Shown: in pieces, positions 47,172 to 57,858 of the stretch
Position numbering within the stretch: position 1 is the stretch's first letter
How the letters are laid out: every line of letters starts with the position of its first letter
Assembly: GCA_002197995.1 (NCBI GenBank)
Contig: NGZR01000004.1
Location: 3,286,001-3,350,000, forward strand
From: Gaeumannomyces sp. JS-464
Lineage: Eukaryota; Ascomycota; Sordariomycetes; Magnaporthales; Magnaporthaceae
Length of the DNA stretch: 64,000 nt
Direction: 5' to 3'
The notes under the pieces: generated by a model
Database searches by the model: none
What the model was told of the DNA's origin: nothing
The model's input: only the letters and a program-made list of their open reading frames with translations
Position numbers and translations under genes: made by a program

Positions 47172-48003
47172 AAGCCATCTCATGAGCACGTCGTTCCGAC
47201 ACTGGCTGTAACAGCTAGCCGAAGACGTCTGCTTCCTCAAGCCCATCCTGAGTCGAGAAGGCTCGAGTCGATGATTAAGAGAAGCTTGTTGGTCGGAATC
47301 GTGCGGGTGATGGAGGAGCGATGAGTCAACGGCCCATATGGGGCACCTTTTTTTTTTTTGGTAGCGAGGCCTGCGCGATGATCAATCTAGCCAAGGTTGC
47401 TGGACATGCTCACGGGCATGCCTTTCGGGAGATATTCTTCCAGCATATATCTTGAGTGCAGTCAATCAACGCTTTGTCTCCCGATTCTGCCTTCCAAGGT
47501 GACTTGAAAATTTATGCTACTTGGCTTTTAGGGCCTCAAGTGACAAAGCATCTGTCCGGCTGTTGAACTTGCCCTTGAACTAACATCTGCCCTATGATCC
47601 ATGCAGCTCTTGGCTAATATGTGCCGGTAAGTCCTCATGTGAGCGGGCGTTGCTGGGTTATACAATATCACAAGGGTGGATGCAAGGTCAGAGGTGAACG
47701 GGGAGTTGTTGGACAACATGTGAGCTAAGTCGAGGTGAGTTATATACATAGAACGAAATGGTAAGGCAAGAATGGCCGGCTATATGAGCGAAGGGTTGGT
47801 TGGGTATATACACGAACAATATGAGCGACAGGCGTGACTGGAACCAGTGCAATGCGGGCGTTGACAAGGGACAAGCATTGAGAAAAGACAGAAACAGACG
47901 GAAAGAAATGTGATTGAACTACATGTCCGAAAAGCACTTCTTGGACCTGATGCCTCGATGCTGAACTATTGACGCCAGCCTCGACCATGGCCAGCCAGAT
48001 GCA
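47172..48003. other. Convergent intergenic region (SUI1 / EOS1)
   Basis: 3' UTRs of two converging genes. Contains a T10 run at 47,350-47,360. Nothing else recognised. Confidence 0.5.
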
Positions 48004-49077
48004 TCATGCCCTATTCTCGGCATCCAAGCTGTCCAACACCTGCGCGCCCAGAGCCCACGTCCGACTGACAAGGGAAATCAGAGGTATGGTTGGATAGTCA
48101 GCGGGGCGGCCCAGATAGAGCTGGGCTAGCAGGCAAAGCATGCTGGTGAAGCTGGCGATGGAGAAGACGCTTATTGATATTGAAGTTTCCTTGCGGATGT
48201 TGATCTTGCGCTGGGTTGTGTGTAGATGGCGGTCAAAATGGTGGCAATGGCGATCCAAGCGGGCAGCAGCAAGCGGGTATCCTCGGAGCCGCCGGCAAGG
48301 TAGAGGACCCAAGAGGTCAGGTAGCCGTTCAGCGCGTTGACGGCCAGGAGGCGCACTATGGTGGCCTGCGGTGTGTAGTTTAGAAGCCTGTAGCCATGAA
48401 AGACGGCGGGACGGGCCGCATTCTCACGTCAATATGGGCCGCTCGTTTCTTCCCGTTTGGGGCTCTCGGGCCTGGGAGGCTGGAAGCGACGAGGTTGTAC
48501 GAGGGCGGCAAGGGACAACTGACCATCGCGACATAAGGCAGTCTGTGAAAAAGAAGGACAGATACGAAGAAGCTCCGCACTACAGAAAAGACACGCCGGG
48601 TTGGGCCCATGGTTAACGCAGGAACTGGCAGACATCACGCATAGCCTTCAGAGGAAGTGAGGTAGCGGGGCATACCCAGATGATGGCTAGAAAGGTCTCG
48701 GTGAGTCCCTGGTTCAGTGGGTGGCCGGGAGTGACGGTGTCGCAGGCCGGGGACAGGCCGAGATGGAGGGCGGCATAGAGGCGGAAGAGAAGGCGCAGGG
48801 CGGGCGGGAGGCCGAACCACAAGGCAGGGGCAACGGACAGCAGGCGACAGGCAAACAGGGGCCGGTGCCAGGGGGCCGGGACGCCGAGGACAACGGCGAT
48901 CCGGGGCTGGAGCAGCGTCGGGGCGACTACTGGGCGGGAGGCGGGAGCGGGGGACGCCAGCTCGTGGCCGGCGGGGTCGGCGTGTCCATCTGCATTGGAC
49001 TTCGCGGCGGACGGCCTCGCTGCCTGCTGGACGCGTTTCAGGCTGCCGACAGAGCGCTGATGAGGCAGGGGCATCAA
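48004..49077 (-). CDS. EOS1: Eos1-like N-glycosylation/ER membrane protein, two frame breaks
   Basis: Yeast Eos1 is an ER membrane protein needed for normal N-glycosylation and oxidative-stress tolerance; the molecular role is unclear. Exons: 49077-48676, 48581-48524, 48387-48004; introns GTATGC...CTGTAG and GTCAGT...CTACAG. Blocks: LLQPRIAVVLGVPAPWHRPL, ALWFGLPPALRLLFRLY, SSYLSFFFTDC, LLNYTPQATIVRLLAVNALN, SWVLYLAGGSEDTRLLLPAW and KINIRKETSISISVFSIASF, with several hydrophobic helices. Frame breaks at about 48,537 (one base missing in a GG on the plus strand, before LMSRW) and about 48,221 (one base missing in TGTGTG, before TTQRKIN). Adding one base at each gives 281 codons. The 5' residues before LLQPRIAV are variable, so the exact start is uncertain. 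Confidence 0.8.
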
Positions 49078-50041
49078 GATCGGGAAAAGCGGGAGGGCGA
49101 CGGGCCCGAGATGGCCGTGCCTGGCTTCCCGCGTCGCTGAGCTCTATCTGCTTTCTCGGTTGTGCCTGCTACTCTCTTTTTTGGTCTTGCTTGAGCTCTC
49201 CAGCACCACGCCCTTTGCTCTCGTGAGCGGGCTTTCTCTTAGGTCCCCGCACAGCCGCTATCCTTTTCGGCGGTGGGAGGGGCGTCGGGAGCGGGTGACG
49301 CTGTCGGGCAGCAGCCGCCAAGCGATGACGCCTCACAAAGGCCGAGCGGAACTTCGCCGAGTCCGTCCGTCCACGAGAAACGCAGCAGCAACTGGAGCCG
49401 TCAGTACTACAGCCAGTGACACGGGGTTGGCAAAGGCTGGCTGGTGGGCGGGCTGGCGGCTCGCTAGCTGTGGACCGCGGTGTGCGAAGATGGCGACGAC
49501 GACGTCGGGCAGGGCCATCAATTGCCTCCGCAGTTGAACAACGACCAGGGGCTTCCAGGGGTCGCGCGGGTTGGTGTGATGGAGTGCGAATCCCACCCGG
49601 GAAGCATTGAACCTTGGCGTGCCACCGAGCTCTTATCGATAATGGCAGAGGAGAAAAAAATCAAAAGAATAAAAAAAAATGGCAGTCTTGAACCTTCGCA
49701 GGTGGGCCCGCACAACTGAATGGTTGAACCGCGAGGGTCCAGAATCTCAAGCTGCGGGGCGGCGGTTGGTGGTGGATGCTGAGCCAAAATTTGTACCTTT
49801 GCGACCAAACCGAGACAGGGAGACATTGACGATAGCAGCCACCCAGGCACACAAAAGCGAGCGCATACCTGCCTACCTACCTACCCACCCCGAAAACCTT
49901 CTGAACCGAAGTCATCGCACTCTCGCGCGCCGGAAACCCCCGCCACTAGGGTCCGGCTGATCGACCGGCCAGGCAGCGCCAAAGAGCTGCCGACACAGAG
50001 GCCGCGCCGCCTGCCAGAGAGACGGCGACGCGCCAGCAACC
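49078..50041. promoter_or_regulatory. Divergent EOS1/mL45 promoter region
   Basis: About 960 bp between opposing start codons, with a CCTA-repeat (CCTGCCTACCTACCTACCCA, 49,868-49,887) near the mL45 side and an A-rich tract at 49,654-49,680. Overlapping frames here have no domain. Confidence 0.45.
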
Positions 50042-50960
50042 ATGGCGCCCAGGCCCAGTACAGGCGCGGTGAAGTCGGCCACGCGGGCCTTTGTAAAAGG
50101 GACCACGTCGCCCTCGCTCATGCAGGGGTCTGAGGGCGGCAGCATGATCGGGCTTTTCATGCTTCCGGGTACGTGCGGGCGGTGATCAGGGAATCGACAG
50201 GACGCTGTGGCGAGACGGCGACGGGGCCGACGACCAAGTGACTCCTTGCTGACGACTGCATGGGCCTCGGCTGGGTGCAGGGACAATGGTGCCTCCCCGG
50301 GTCCTCCGCTCGCTGCGGCAAAACCCCTCCGAGGGCTTCAAGCTCCAGTGGGTGCGTACCAAGCTCCGCGTGGTGGATGCCCTTCGCATCGCCGCCTGCT
50401 GGTTCACGTCAAAGCCGGGCTTCTTCAAGGCCGCACGCCTGCGCATCAACCGCGCCTCCCTCATCCCGACCGCTAAGGCGCTGCACAGGACCATGTCGGA
50501 GGCACTGGCCGCCGGCGACAGGGACACGCTCCGCCGGGTCTGCGTGCCCTCGCTCTTCGAGGACCTCTCGGCCAGGCTGGCCCGCAGGCCAAGGGGCCGC
50601 CGCTACGAGTGGTCCCTCGAGCGCTATACAAATCCGCTGCAGTTCCCCAGGATCGTCGACCACAAGCTAGCCGCCCTTCCCGGTGCCGGTGGCCATCTCA
50701 CGTACATGCACCAGGTCGTTGTCGCCATCAGCAGCCGTCAGCGCCTGGCCCAGTACGACGACATCAAGAGGGGAATCCTTGTTCCGGGCTCCGAGAAGAC
50801 AGTCGATCTCGTCGAGAATCTGATCCTGACCCGCCCTATTGACTACAAGACATACGTCCCCGGCGAATGGGTCATTTTTGGTCACGCCGAGGAGACCACC
50901 CTGGAAAGCTTCAATGCCGAGGAGCGTGCAATGCGAATCCTCGCCCAGCAGCACCGGTGA
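50042..50960 (+). CDS. MBA1: Mitochondrial ribosomal protein mL45 / Mba1-like (Tim44-like domain)
   Basis: Member of the Tim44-like superfamily that sits at the exit of the mitochondrial ribosome and assists membrane insertion of mitochondrially encoded proteins (role known from yeast Mba1 and mL45). Exon 1 is 50042-50168, intron 50169-50280 (GTACGT...GTGCAG), exon 2 50281-50960; 268 codons, intact. N-terminal residues are basic/Ser-Thr-rich (MAPRPSTGAVKSATRAFVKG), fitting a presequence. The Tim44-like fold is seen in TAKALHRTMSEALAAGDRDT (helical start) and VVVAISSRQRLAQYDDIKR to EWVIFGHAEETTLESFNAEE. Assigned from domain pattern; moderate certainty of exact orthology. Confidence 0.75.
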
Positions 50961-51390
50961 TACTAGCACATGCGTAGCATACGCACCCGCACAATCGCCC
51001 GCGCATAAACATTAGCGTATGCAGGGTGCGATAAGAGATGAGAGAAAGAGCAAGAGGAAAAAGGGAGGAAGAGTTGCAAATTCTCGACCCCTGTGACCCA
51101 CTCCACATCATTATTGGGCCATCGCCGCGCCCTGTACGATATAGATGTACCTAGCTATCTACTTCTTGTTGTGATTAATCGATGCAACGATAGCGTGGAG
51201 AATATCCCACTCATCAAAGGCTTAGGTGTGTTGTTGTTGGTATGCATGTCACCGCCTTGCCTGTTCGCCATCGTCTCATGCCCACCCACCGAATTTTCCC
51301 TCTCCTCGTCCACCACTGGCCCCTCCCCCTCCTCCCTCATGCTCGCCTTCTCCTTCATCCATCCATACACAGCCCCCACCGTTCCAGTCT
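50961..51390. other. Convergent spacer (mL45 / symporter)
   Basis: 3' flanks of converging genes, with C/T-rich sequence near 51,290-51,375. No gene supported. Confidence 0.45.
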
Positions 51391-53848
51391 CTAGAAGAAC
51401 CTACCAGACGACTTGGCGATTCCTGGCTCCCGGTCAGCCCAGTCCCCGTCGCGTGCCTCGCCGTCGGCAAGCCTGTCCTCGGAAATGGTGGTGCTCTCCT
51501 CCAGCGGACGCTCAAACGCGGTGAACTGGCCGCCCGAAACCTTGGCCTGGACGAAAAGAAAGCCGACCCGAAGCAGCATGGCGATAAAGCCGAAGATCAT
51601 GCCGCCGACGGGGGCCGCAACAAAGGCGCCAAACACGCCCCAGTCGCCCGTGTACAGGCCCTGCTCCAGCAGGATGAGTCGGCCGCCAGCCGCGGCATTA
51701 CCGTAATACGCTGTTCCAAAAATAAAGACAGACAGGATGCCGCCCAGGCCACCGCAGACCACATCAAAGCCCCGCCACCAGTAGAAGTAGCGGTCTGAGA
51801 GGCCGAGGACCAGGACGGGGATAGTGGCGGCCGAGACCATGTCGCTGATGAGATATATCCGCAAAATGCTGGGCGCTCGCAAGGCGATGACGATGACAGG
51901 GATTATGACGAGCACCACGGCGCCCCGGATGTACCAGATGCCTAGCCGGTTGCGGAACAGGTCGTTGGACGCGCTCGACACCATGGCGCTCTGCAGGCTG
52001 TCAAAAGCGGCCGTGCTCAGCGTCACGGCCATGACCAGGACGATACCGACAACCCAGTTGGGCAGCAGCTGCAGCAGCGTGAAGAAGGCCACAGATCCGT
52101 CGGCGTTATCGGGCCCGGGCCAGGCGCCCGACCACACCGCCACCAGCCCCGTGGTGCCAACCAGCGTGAGGATGCAGAGGATCGCCGCGCTGGCCGAACC
52201 CACCCGATCCAGAGGTCGCGGTCCGTCTTAGATGCGAAGGTGCGCAGCCAGAAGCTCGAGAGGAAGAAGTCGTTGGTCAGGATGGCCACGGGCAGAATGT
52301 AGACCAGTTGCCACCCGAGAAGGCTAGGCTGTAGCAGCCCCGACGACTCGATGAGCGCAGGGTCGATCCTGGTCTCGACCCCAATCGTGATGGTGGCAAT
52401 AATAATGAGCCCCAGCACCATGGCGCCCTGGACGTTGTCGGTGAGGAACGAAATCTTGAACCCTCCCATGGCTATTGTGTGCGTTCTGCTGCTGTCAGTC
52501 CTCGTCGATCACCACCACTGGGACAGTCCCGAGTGTATTCCATGCCATTTTTGGGTGCGCGGAGGGGAGATCTTTGTCTTACAGGTGTATATCGTCGTTA
52601 TAGCGCACTGCACAATCACGACGGGGAGCCCGTTTAGGCTGCTCAGCGTGGTCACAACCTGGCTGATGGCGGACAGCTCGGCGACCATGTATAAAAAGAG
52701 GGTCAAAAGCGTCATGAAGCCGAGGTAGAGGGCGGCCACGGCGCCGTAGCGCTGTCTAGTCCATTCCGTGAGAACAAATCCCTCGGGGCACCTTCGCCGG
52801 ATCGCCGGCCCCAGGGCAGCGAATATCAGCAGCGGCAGTGCCGACGACAGTGCGTACACCACCACTCCCTGGACACCGGCAACCGTGGCGAGCTGGGGTA
52901 AGCGAAGAGGATCCCAGATCCCATGGCTGTATAGTGTCAGCTAGGTCGGCAGTATGGCCGCAACGAGCGACCGTTGGGGAGGGGTGGGGACGGAAAGGGG
53001 CGATGGCAGCGGCAGCACGTTTCCCACGCAAGCATTAACTTGATCGAGTAATTACGGTACGATCTCAGCGTCGTCTCGGCGAGCTACCGGACCAGCCCAG
53101 AAGCCGAAGCCCAGGCTTTGATCCGTGTGCTCGCCTCGACTCAGCACCCGTAGTGAGCCGCAGTCCCAGCAACCCCGCTCCCGAGGGTCCTGATTTCGCC
53201 CCCAAGAGACCCGACGACACGTCTGGGCGGCGGGCCCCTTGATGCTTCAGGCGCCCCCGAGAGCGAGGGCTGGCGATGGGATGGGTTGTAGATACTCACC
53301 GCCTTAAGGGCGCCAGTTTATACTCCTGATCAAGGTCGGTTGAGAAAGCTGTCGGCCACCGCCATCGCTGCCAGTGGGGTCCGCCGTGCCATGGGGTTCG
53401 GTCGTCGGCGAGGCGGCTAGTGCTCGCAAGCCCGCGGCTACCACCTCTACTCACCGGAGGCGATAAAGTTCAGAGCCAGCGGAAGCGCTAGGAGTCGGGG
53501 TTGCCCGGGTCAGCATTGACCTACGCGAAGAGAAGGGAGTGAAAGATAGAATGGCCCGCCCGCCAGAGCCGAGTCCCTCCGCAGGCAACAAGGAGATGAA
53601 GGGCCCGCGCCTCGGCGGGCGAGACGGCACGCGGTCCTGACCGGTCTGGGTCCTGTTTCCGTTGAGGAAGTCACTCTTGGACTGGTTCCTCATCCTCCAG
53701 GCAATGCCAGTCCCAAGCACCCTTGGCCCCGTCCATGTCAGCATAGTACCTCGGCTGGCGGGACGATTAGGTCCCGGTCCACATACAGAAAGGCGCCATA
53801 GGTGACATAAACAATGGCATTCGATGCCTCGTACGATGGCTGCCCCAT
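51391..53848 (-). CDS. Sodium:solute symporter family transporter (urea/Dur3-like), two frame breaks
   Basis: Plasma-membrane secondary transporter of the SSS family; fungal relatives are annotated as urea transporters, but the substrate here is not proven. Five exons: 53848-53787, 53721-53642, 53487-53455 (33 nt), 52926-52583, 52471-51391; introns carry CTGAC branch points, and intron 3 is unusually long (528 bp). Splicing yields MGQPSYEASNAIVYVTYGAF, RNQSKSDFLNGNRTQT, ALPLALNFIASAMGSGILFA, PQLATVAGVQGVVVYALSSA, CPEGFVLTEWTRQRYGAVAA, YTSMGGFKISFLTDNVQGAM, FLSSFWLRTFASKTDRDLWI and STAAFDSLQSAMVSSASNDL. About 12 helices are expected. Frame is lost in the GGGG at 52,895-52,898 and at about 52,199-52,205; one base added at each gives 533 codons and correct splice phases. 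Confidence 0.85.
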
Positions 53849-54862
53849 CTTGCGCCCAGTGCCCTTGGCTGTATGCCTTAGTTGGCGCGGTCGATGTATT
53901 TGGGTTTCTGGTGAGCTGACGTGTGCGTGTGCGTGTGCGTCTCTGTCCGCAAGGTGATCTCGCCGTGTCGCGCCGGATCTTCGCTAAACCCACAAAGAAG
54001 AGTGGTGCTGCTGCTACTTTATAACTGTCACACCTCCCAAAAACGGCCACGGAATTTTCTTGCCTCGTTGTCTTCACGTGTCGTCCATGTGGGGAAGCGA
54101 GATTTTCGAGAGCCTAGAACGGCGAGGGCGCCGAGAAAACATGTGCATCTCCTCGTCCATAATCATTTTAATATTTGCTCCCCCACACCCCCAACTCGTG
54201 GTGTCCCTGATGGGCTAATAATTACGCTCGTCTATTTGGTACACCGGTCACTATCTCGTCGCCAGATTTCCTCCACCATGCACGACCCAATGCCGGGAGG
54301 TCCAAAATCCGCGGGGCCCTCTCTACCCTCGTGGGGCTGCTACCACGTGGATGCCCATGCACGCCATCAGATTAGGATGTAAGGTACAGGCAGTGCCTAG
54401 AATGCAACGCAATACGTGATGAATTAATAGCAATGGATCTGAGCCCCATCTACCTAGAGCTATGACTAGACGTAGAGCAACCTATGTGAGTAGCATCGCG
54501 ACCAAATAACCTTTTCAAATGACAAGACAACGCCGAAAAATCAAAACCCAAGACGACAAGGTAGAGAACCAGACAGCCCCGCGACCGTCACCATCCGCCA
54601 ACATCCTTATCCTTCCCCGCTGCACCAGTAAACGCCATCCTGGGGATCCTTCTGGGCAGCTTCCTTTTGCTCATCGCGCTTGCAACCTGTCCCATTTTTT
54701 CCTCTGTTTCTTTTTTCTCTCTCTCTCTCCCTCCCATTTCCCCCCTTTCCTTTTGTCCCAATTCAACGAATACCCCCCGTTTCCCGTTTTAGTGTATCAG
54801 CCGCCGTGAACATAAGATATGAAGAACGCGTGGGTGGCATATCCTGAGCCAGGGCCGCCCCA
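53849..54862. other. Symporter upstream region
   Basis: Contains a GTGCGT/GTGTGCGT microsatellite (about 53,922-53,940) and a (CT)n tract (54,716-54,733). Open frames here lack motifs. Confidence 0.4.
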
Positions 54863-55215
54863 TTCAATGAAAACCAGGAGGAGGCCCAGGCAATGAAAAC
54901 CAGAATGAGGTTCCGAGTAAAGCCGCCCATGCAATGAAACTAGACGGAGATTCCGAGGAAAGGTGCCCGCGCAATGAAAACCAATGCAGGCTCCAAACCA
55001 AGGGTTCCGTGCAATGAAACCCAGACGGAAGTGTTGAGAAAAGATACCCATACCATGAACACCAGAGCAAGATTCAAAATCAAAAGTTCCACGTCATGAA
55101 AACCAGATGGAAGTTCCAAGGGAAGGTGCCTGCGCAATGAAAACCAATGCAGGCTCCAAACCAAGGGTTCCGTGCAATGAAAACCAGGAGCAGGCTCCTA
55201 GTCAAGGCGCCCACG
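54863..55215. repeat. 40-bp minisatellite, about eight units
   Basis: Units beginning GCAATGAAAACCA (or CATGAACACCA) start at about 54,890, 54,931, 54,971, 55,011, 55,053, 55,094, 55,134 and 55,174, so the period is 40-42 bp. The units at 54,971 and 55,134 are identical over 40 bp. Other units diverge in the middle. The array lies 3' of the RRM gene, perhaps in its 3' UTR. The period is not a multiple of three, so it is not coding. Confidence 0.85.
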
Positions 55216-55412
55216 CTGTGTGCACCGACCATGAAGGAACAGACCCAATGGGGATAAAGTGACAATCACAAACAATCACATCGCATCAAACATATGGGAG
55301 TCGAGGCCATAAGAACGGCGGGGGAAAGACAAGAGACAAACCAAGGCTCGTGCCGGGAATCTGGGCACACATCAAGCATGGAGAGACGATACCGTGGATG
55401 TTGCAGCATGCT

Positions 55413-57858
55413 TTAGGCCGCGTTCGCATCGCCGTGGCCCAGATCTTGGTTGCTTGTAGTCGCACGGTGAGTTCGAGTCGGGGTGTCGATGCCTTCGTTC
55501 GAATTCTCCTGGTCCAAGAACCCGCGACAGTAGGGGTGCCGTACGTGGTGTAGAAGGATGGCATCGCGCCAGCGACTGGGTTCTGGACAAAAGGGATGCC
55601 GGGCCAGATGGGGCTGTAGTAGGCTGCAGCGTACGGGTTGAACGACTCCGGTGACTGCGGAGTGACGGGGGCAGTTGGATGGCCGATCTGTGGTCCGTAT
55701 GAGGCAGTGGAGCCGCCAATAAAGGCCTGGCTGTTAAAGGCCAGCTGCGTGGGCGACTGAGCAGAATACATCCAGTTCCACGCGGGGGAAACAGATTGCG
55801 GCAGACCTGGGGTTGACTGTCCGTCGGACGCATCACGCTGATTGAGCCTACCCGCGCTGGGTTGGGCTTGAGGGGTAGTGGGCGTCAGCTTGTCGGAGGC
55901 CTTGTCAGGCGACCGGCCCTGGAGGAGACACTGCGAGCGAACCCTGCGGGGAGTCTGCTCTCGGCCAACCTTGCGCTCCACGCGGATCTGGCAGCCTCGG
56001 AAGTAGTGATCGTGCTAAGAACAAACAGTTACCATCCGGTTCCGGTGATGGTGGACGGAGTGTGTCAACTTACGAATCGCGAGACTGCAGTCTCGGGCGT
56101 ATCCGCTCGATCAAACTCGACGAACGCGAAAGCACGAGTGCCTAACGGCTCTGGTCAGCACATGGAGCAGGGGGGCATGGACAGGGTGGCGCTCGGGAAC
56201 TATACCGAAGTTGGTCGTCTTCTTGATGAGCTGCACCTTGTTGACCGTGCCAATGTTGGAGAACAGCTCCGTGACTGCATCCTCCTCGATGTGGACGGGC
56301 AGATTGCCCACGAAGATGGAGCGGCGATCGATCTCGTACTGGTTCAGGAAGACCTCATCCGCGTCGTTGCGACGAGGAAGGCCGCCCCTCCGCGAGTCGA
56401 CCGCGTCGACACGGTAAGTGTCATTGTTGCGGAATGCCTAAACATTTTCCTCTACAATTAGCAAGCTAAGAGCCACTTAGGTTTGCGGGGGCGAGACGAT
56501 CACATACCGACTGAAGGTCGCGGGTGGGATCGAAGGTGGCGAACTCAACGACGACGACTGCATCCACCTCGAGCTCTGACTGGAGTCGAATCGAGTACTC
56601 GGCACTCACTAAAGCGCCGTACTGTTCGAGAACCGACTTGGCCTCCTCTAGAGTGATTGGGCCTCCTCGGCGACGATAGATGAAAAAGGCCCCTGGGCTG
56701 TGTTAGTAAACGCACGGCGACTGCTCTGCTCCACTGAAGTGGGTGTGACGTGACTTACGGTTTGCCTTGACCATCTCGGTGCGGCACGGGCGCCCGAGAA
56801 TTACAGCACCCTTGGCTAGCTCCATGGCAACCTTTGCATCCTCATTATTCTGTCAAGCAAGCACGGGCGGATTAGCAAAGAACAACAGAGTCGACTGAGG
56901 TATCGGGTTGAAGACTTACCGTGAACTGGCAGAATGCGAAGGGCATGTGGTGAGGGTCTCGGCGGATCTTGACGAACACAGTGCCGTACTTGCTGAATTC
57001 GCGAGTAACAGCTGCCTCGAGGGCTCGGTCTTCCTTAGGCTCGGGCAGACTTTGTATGAAACAGTAAGCAACACGGCACTGAGGAACGGTGAGCATTGAA
57101 AGATGTGGACTTACTTGGCGACGAAGACGCAAGCCGTCGGCGGATAGATACCCTGGGCATCGACGCCACCGACCTGGTGCCGACCGCTGATGTTCGAAGA
57201 CCGATTCCGGAGTACGTGGGCCGGCGAGCCAAGGCTGCCGTTGCCGTTGCCGTGCGTCGTCGCATCACGCTGAATGACGGTGATGGGGCTATTTCCCTGA
57301 TGATCCATAGAGGGGTGGGCAGGCGAGCCAAGCCTGTCGCCATTGCCGTGAGCGATCGCATCACGCTGGATGATCGTAAGGCGGCCATTGCCCTGATTGC
57401 CCACGGAGGGCTGGCCGGGCGAGGATAAGAAAACGTCACCAGACGGCTTCTTGCCGAGCTCAAAGAGAGACCGAGAACCATCCTCAGCATGGCGCGGCTC
57501 GGTTACAAGCGGCCTCGTGCTGAACATGGCCTGGCTGCCGCGGACTGCATGGTCAGTGATCTCGGGGTGCCTGGGAGGAAATGTCAGACTCGGATCGGAG
57601 GCCACGTAGCAGACACAAGGCGGAGAGGATCAGATATCAAGGGAAGACTCACTGGAACTCAACACGGTCGGCAGAGTCATTCAGGCTGAGTGTTCTCAGG
57701 CGCGCACCGCCATCCTCATCGTCGGATGAAGAGGCAATGCTGGACGAGCGAGCGCGGGTACCATGCGACATGGCTGGGAGATCCGGGGCACTCCCCTGTC
57801 GGTTGCGCGAGACCCAGCGGGCGACAAAGCTGTCGTCGCCGCCGTCGGAAGCAGTCAT
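55413..57858 (-). CDS. Three-RRM RNA-binding protein, one frame break
   Basis: Eight exons: 57858-57653, 57570-57115, 57049-56920, 56849-56759, 56692-56508, 56437-56206, 56141-56074, 56014-55413. RRM1: ACVFVANLPEPKED (RNP2), then FSKYGTVFVKIRRDPHHMPF with FAFCQF (RNP1). RRM2: RAFFIYRRRGGPITLEEAKS, degenerate RNP1 VVVVEFATF. RRM3: RSIFVGNLPVHIEEDAVTEL, then AFAFVEFDRA. The N-terminal 220 residues are Ser/Asp-rich with an imperfect internal repeat (QRDAxxHGNGxxxGSPAH). The C-terminus is Pro/Ser/Tyr/Gln-rich, low complexity. Role in RNA binding is clear from the fold; targets unknown. One base is missing in CCC at 55,521-55,523; repaired, the frame ends with LDQENSNEGIDTPTRTHR and a stop at 55,413, 656 codons. 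The start at 57,858 is the best guess, since the open frame continues upstream. Confidence 0.8.

Noticed and set aside
54797..55265. Minus-strand open frames over the minisatellite (repeated VFIA/GFHC peptides)
   Set aside because: Repeat unit is 40-42 bp, not a multiple of three; the frames arise from repetition and are not a protein.
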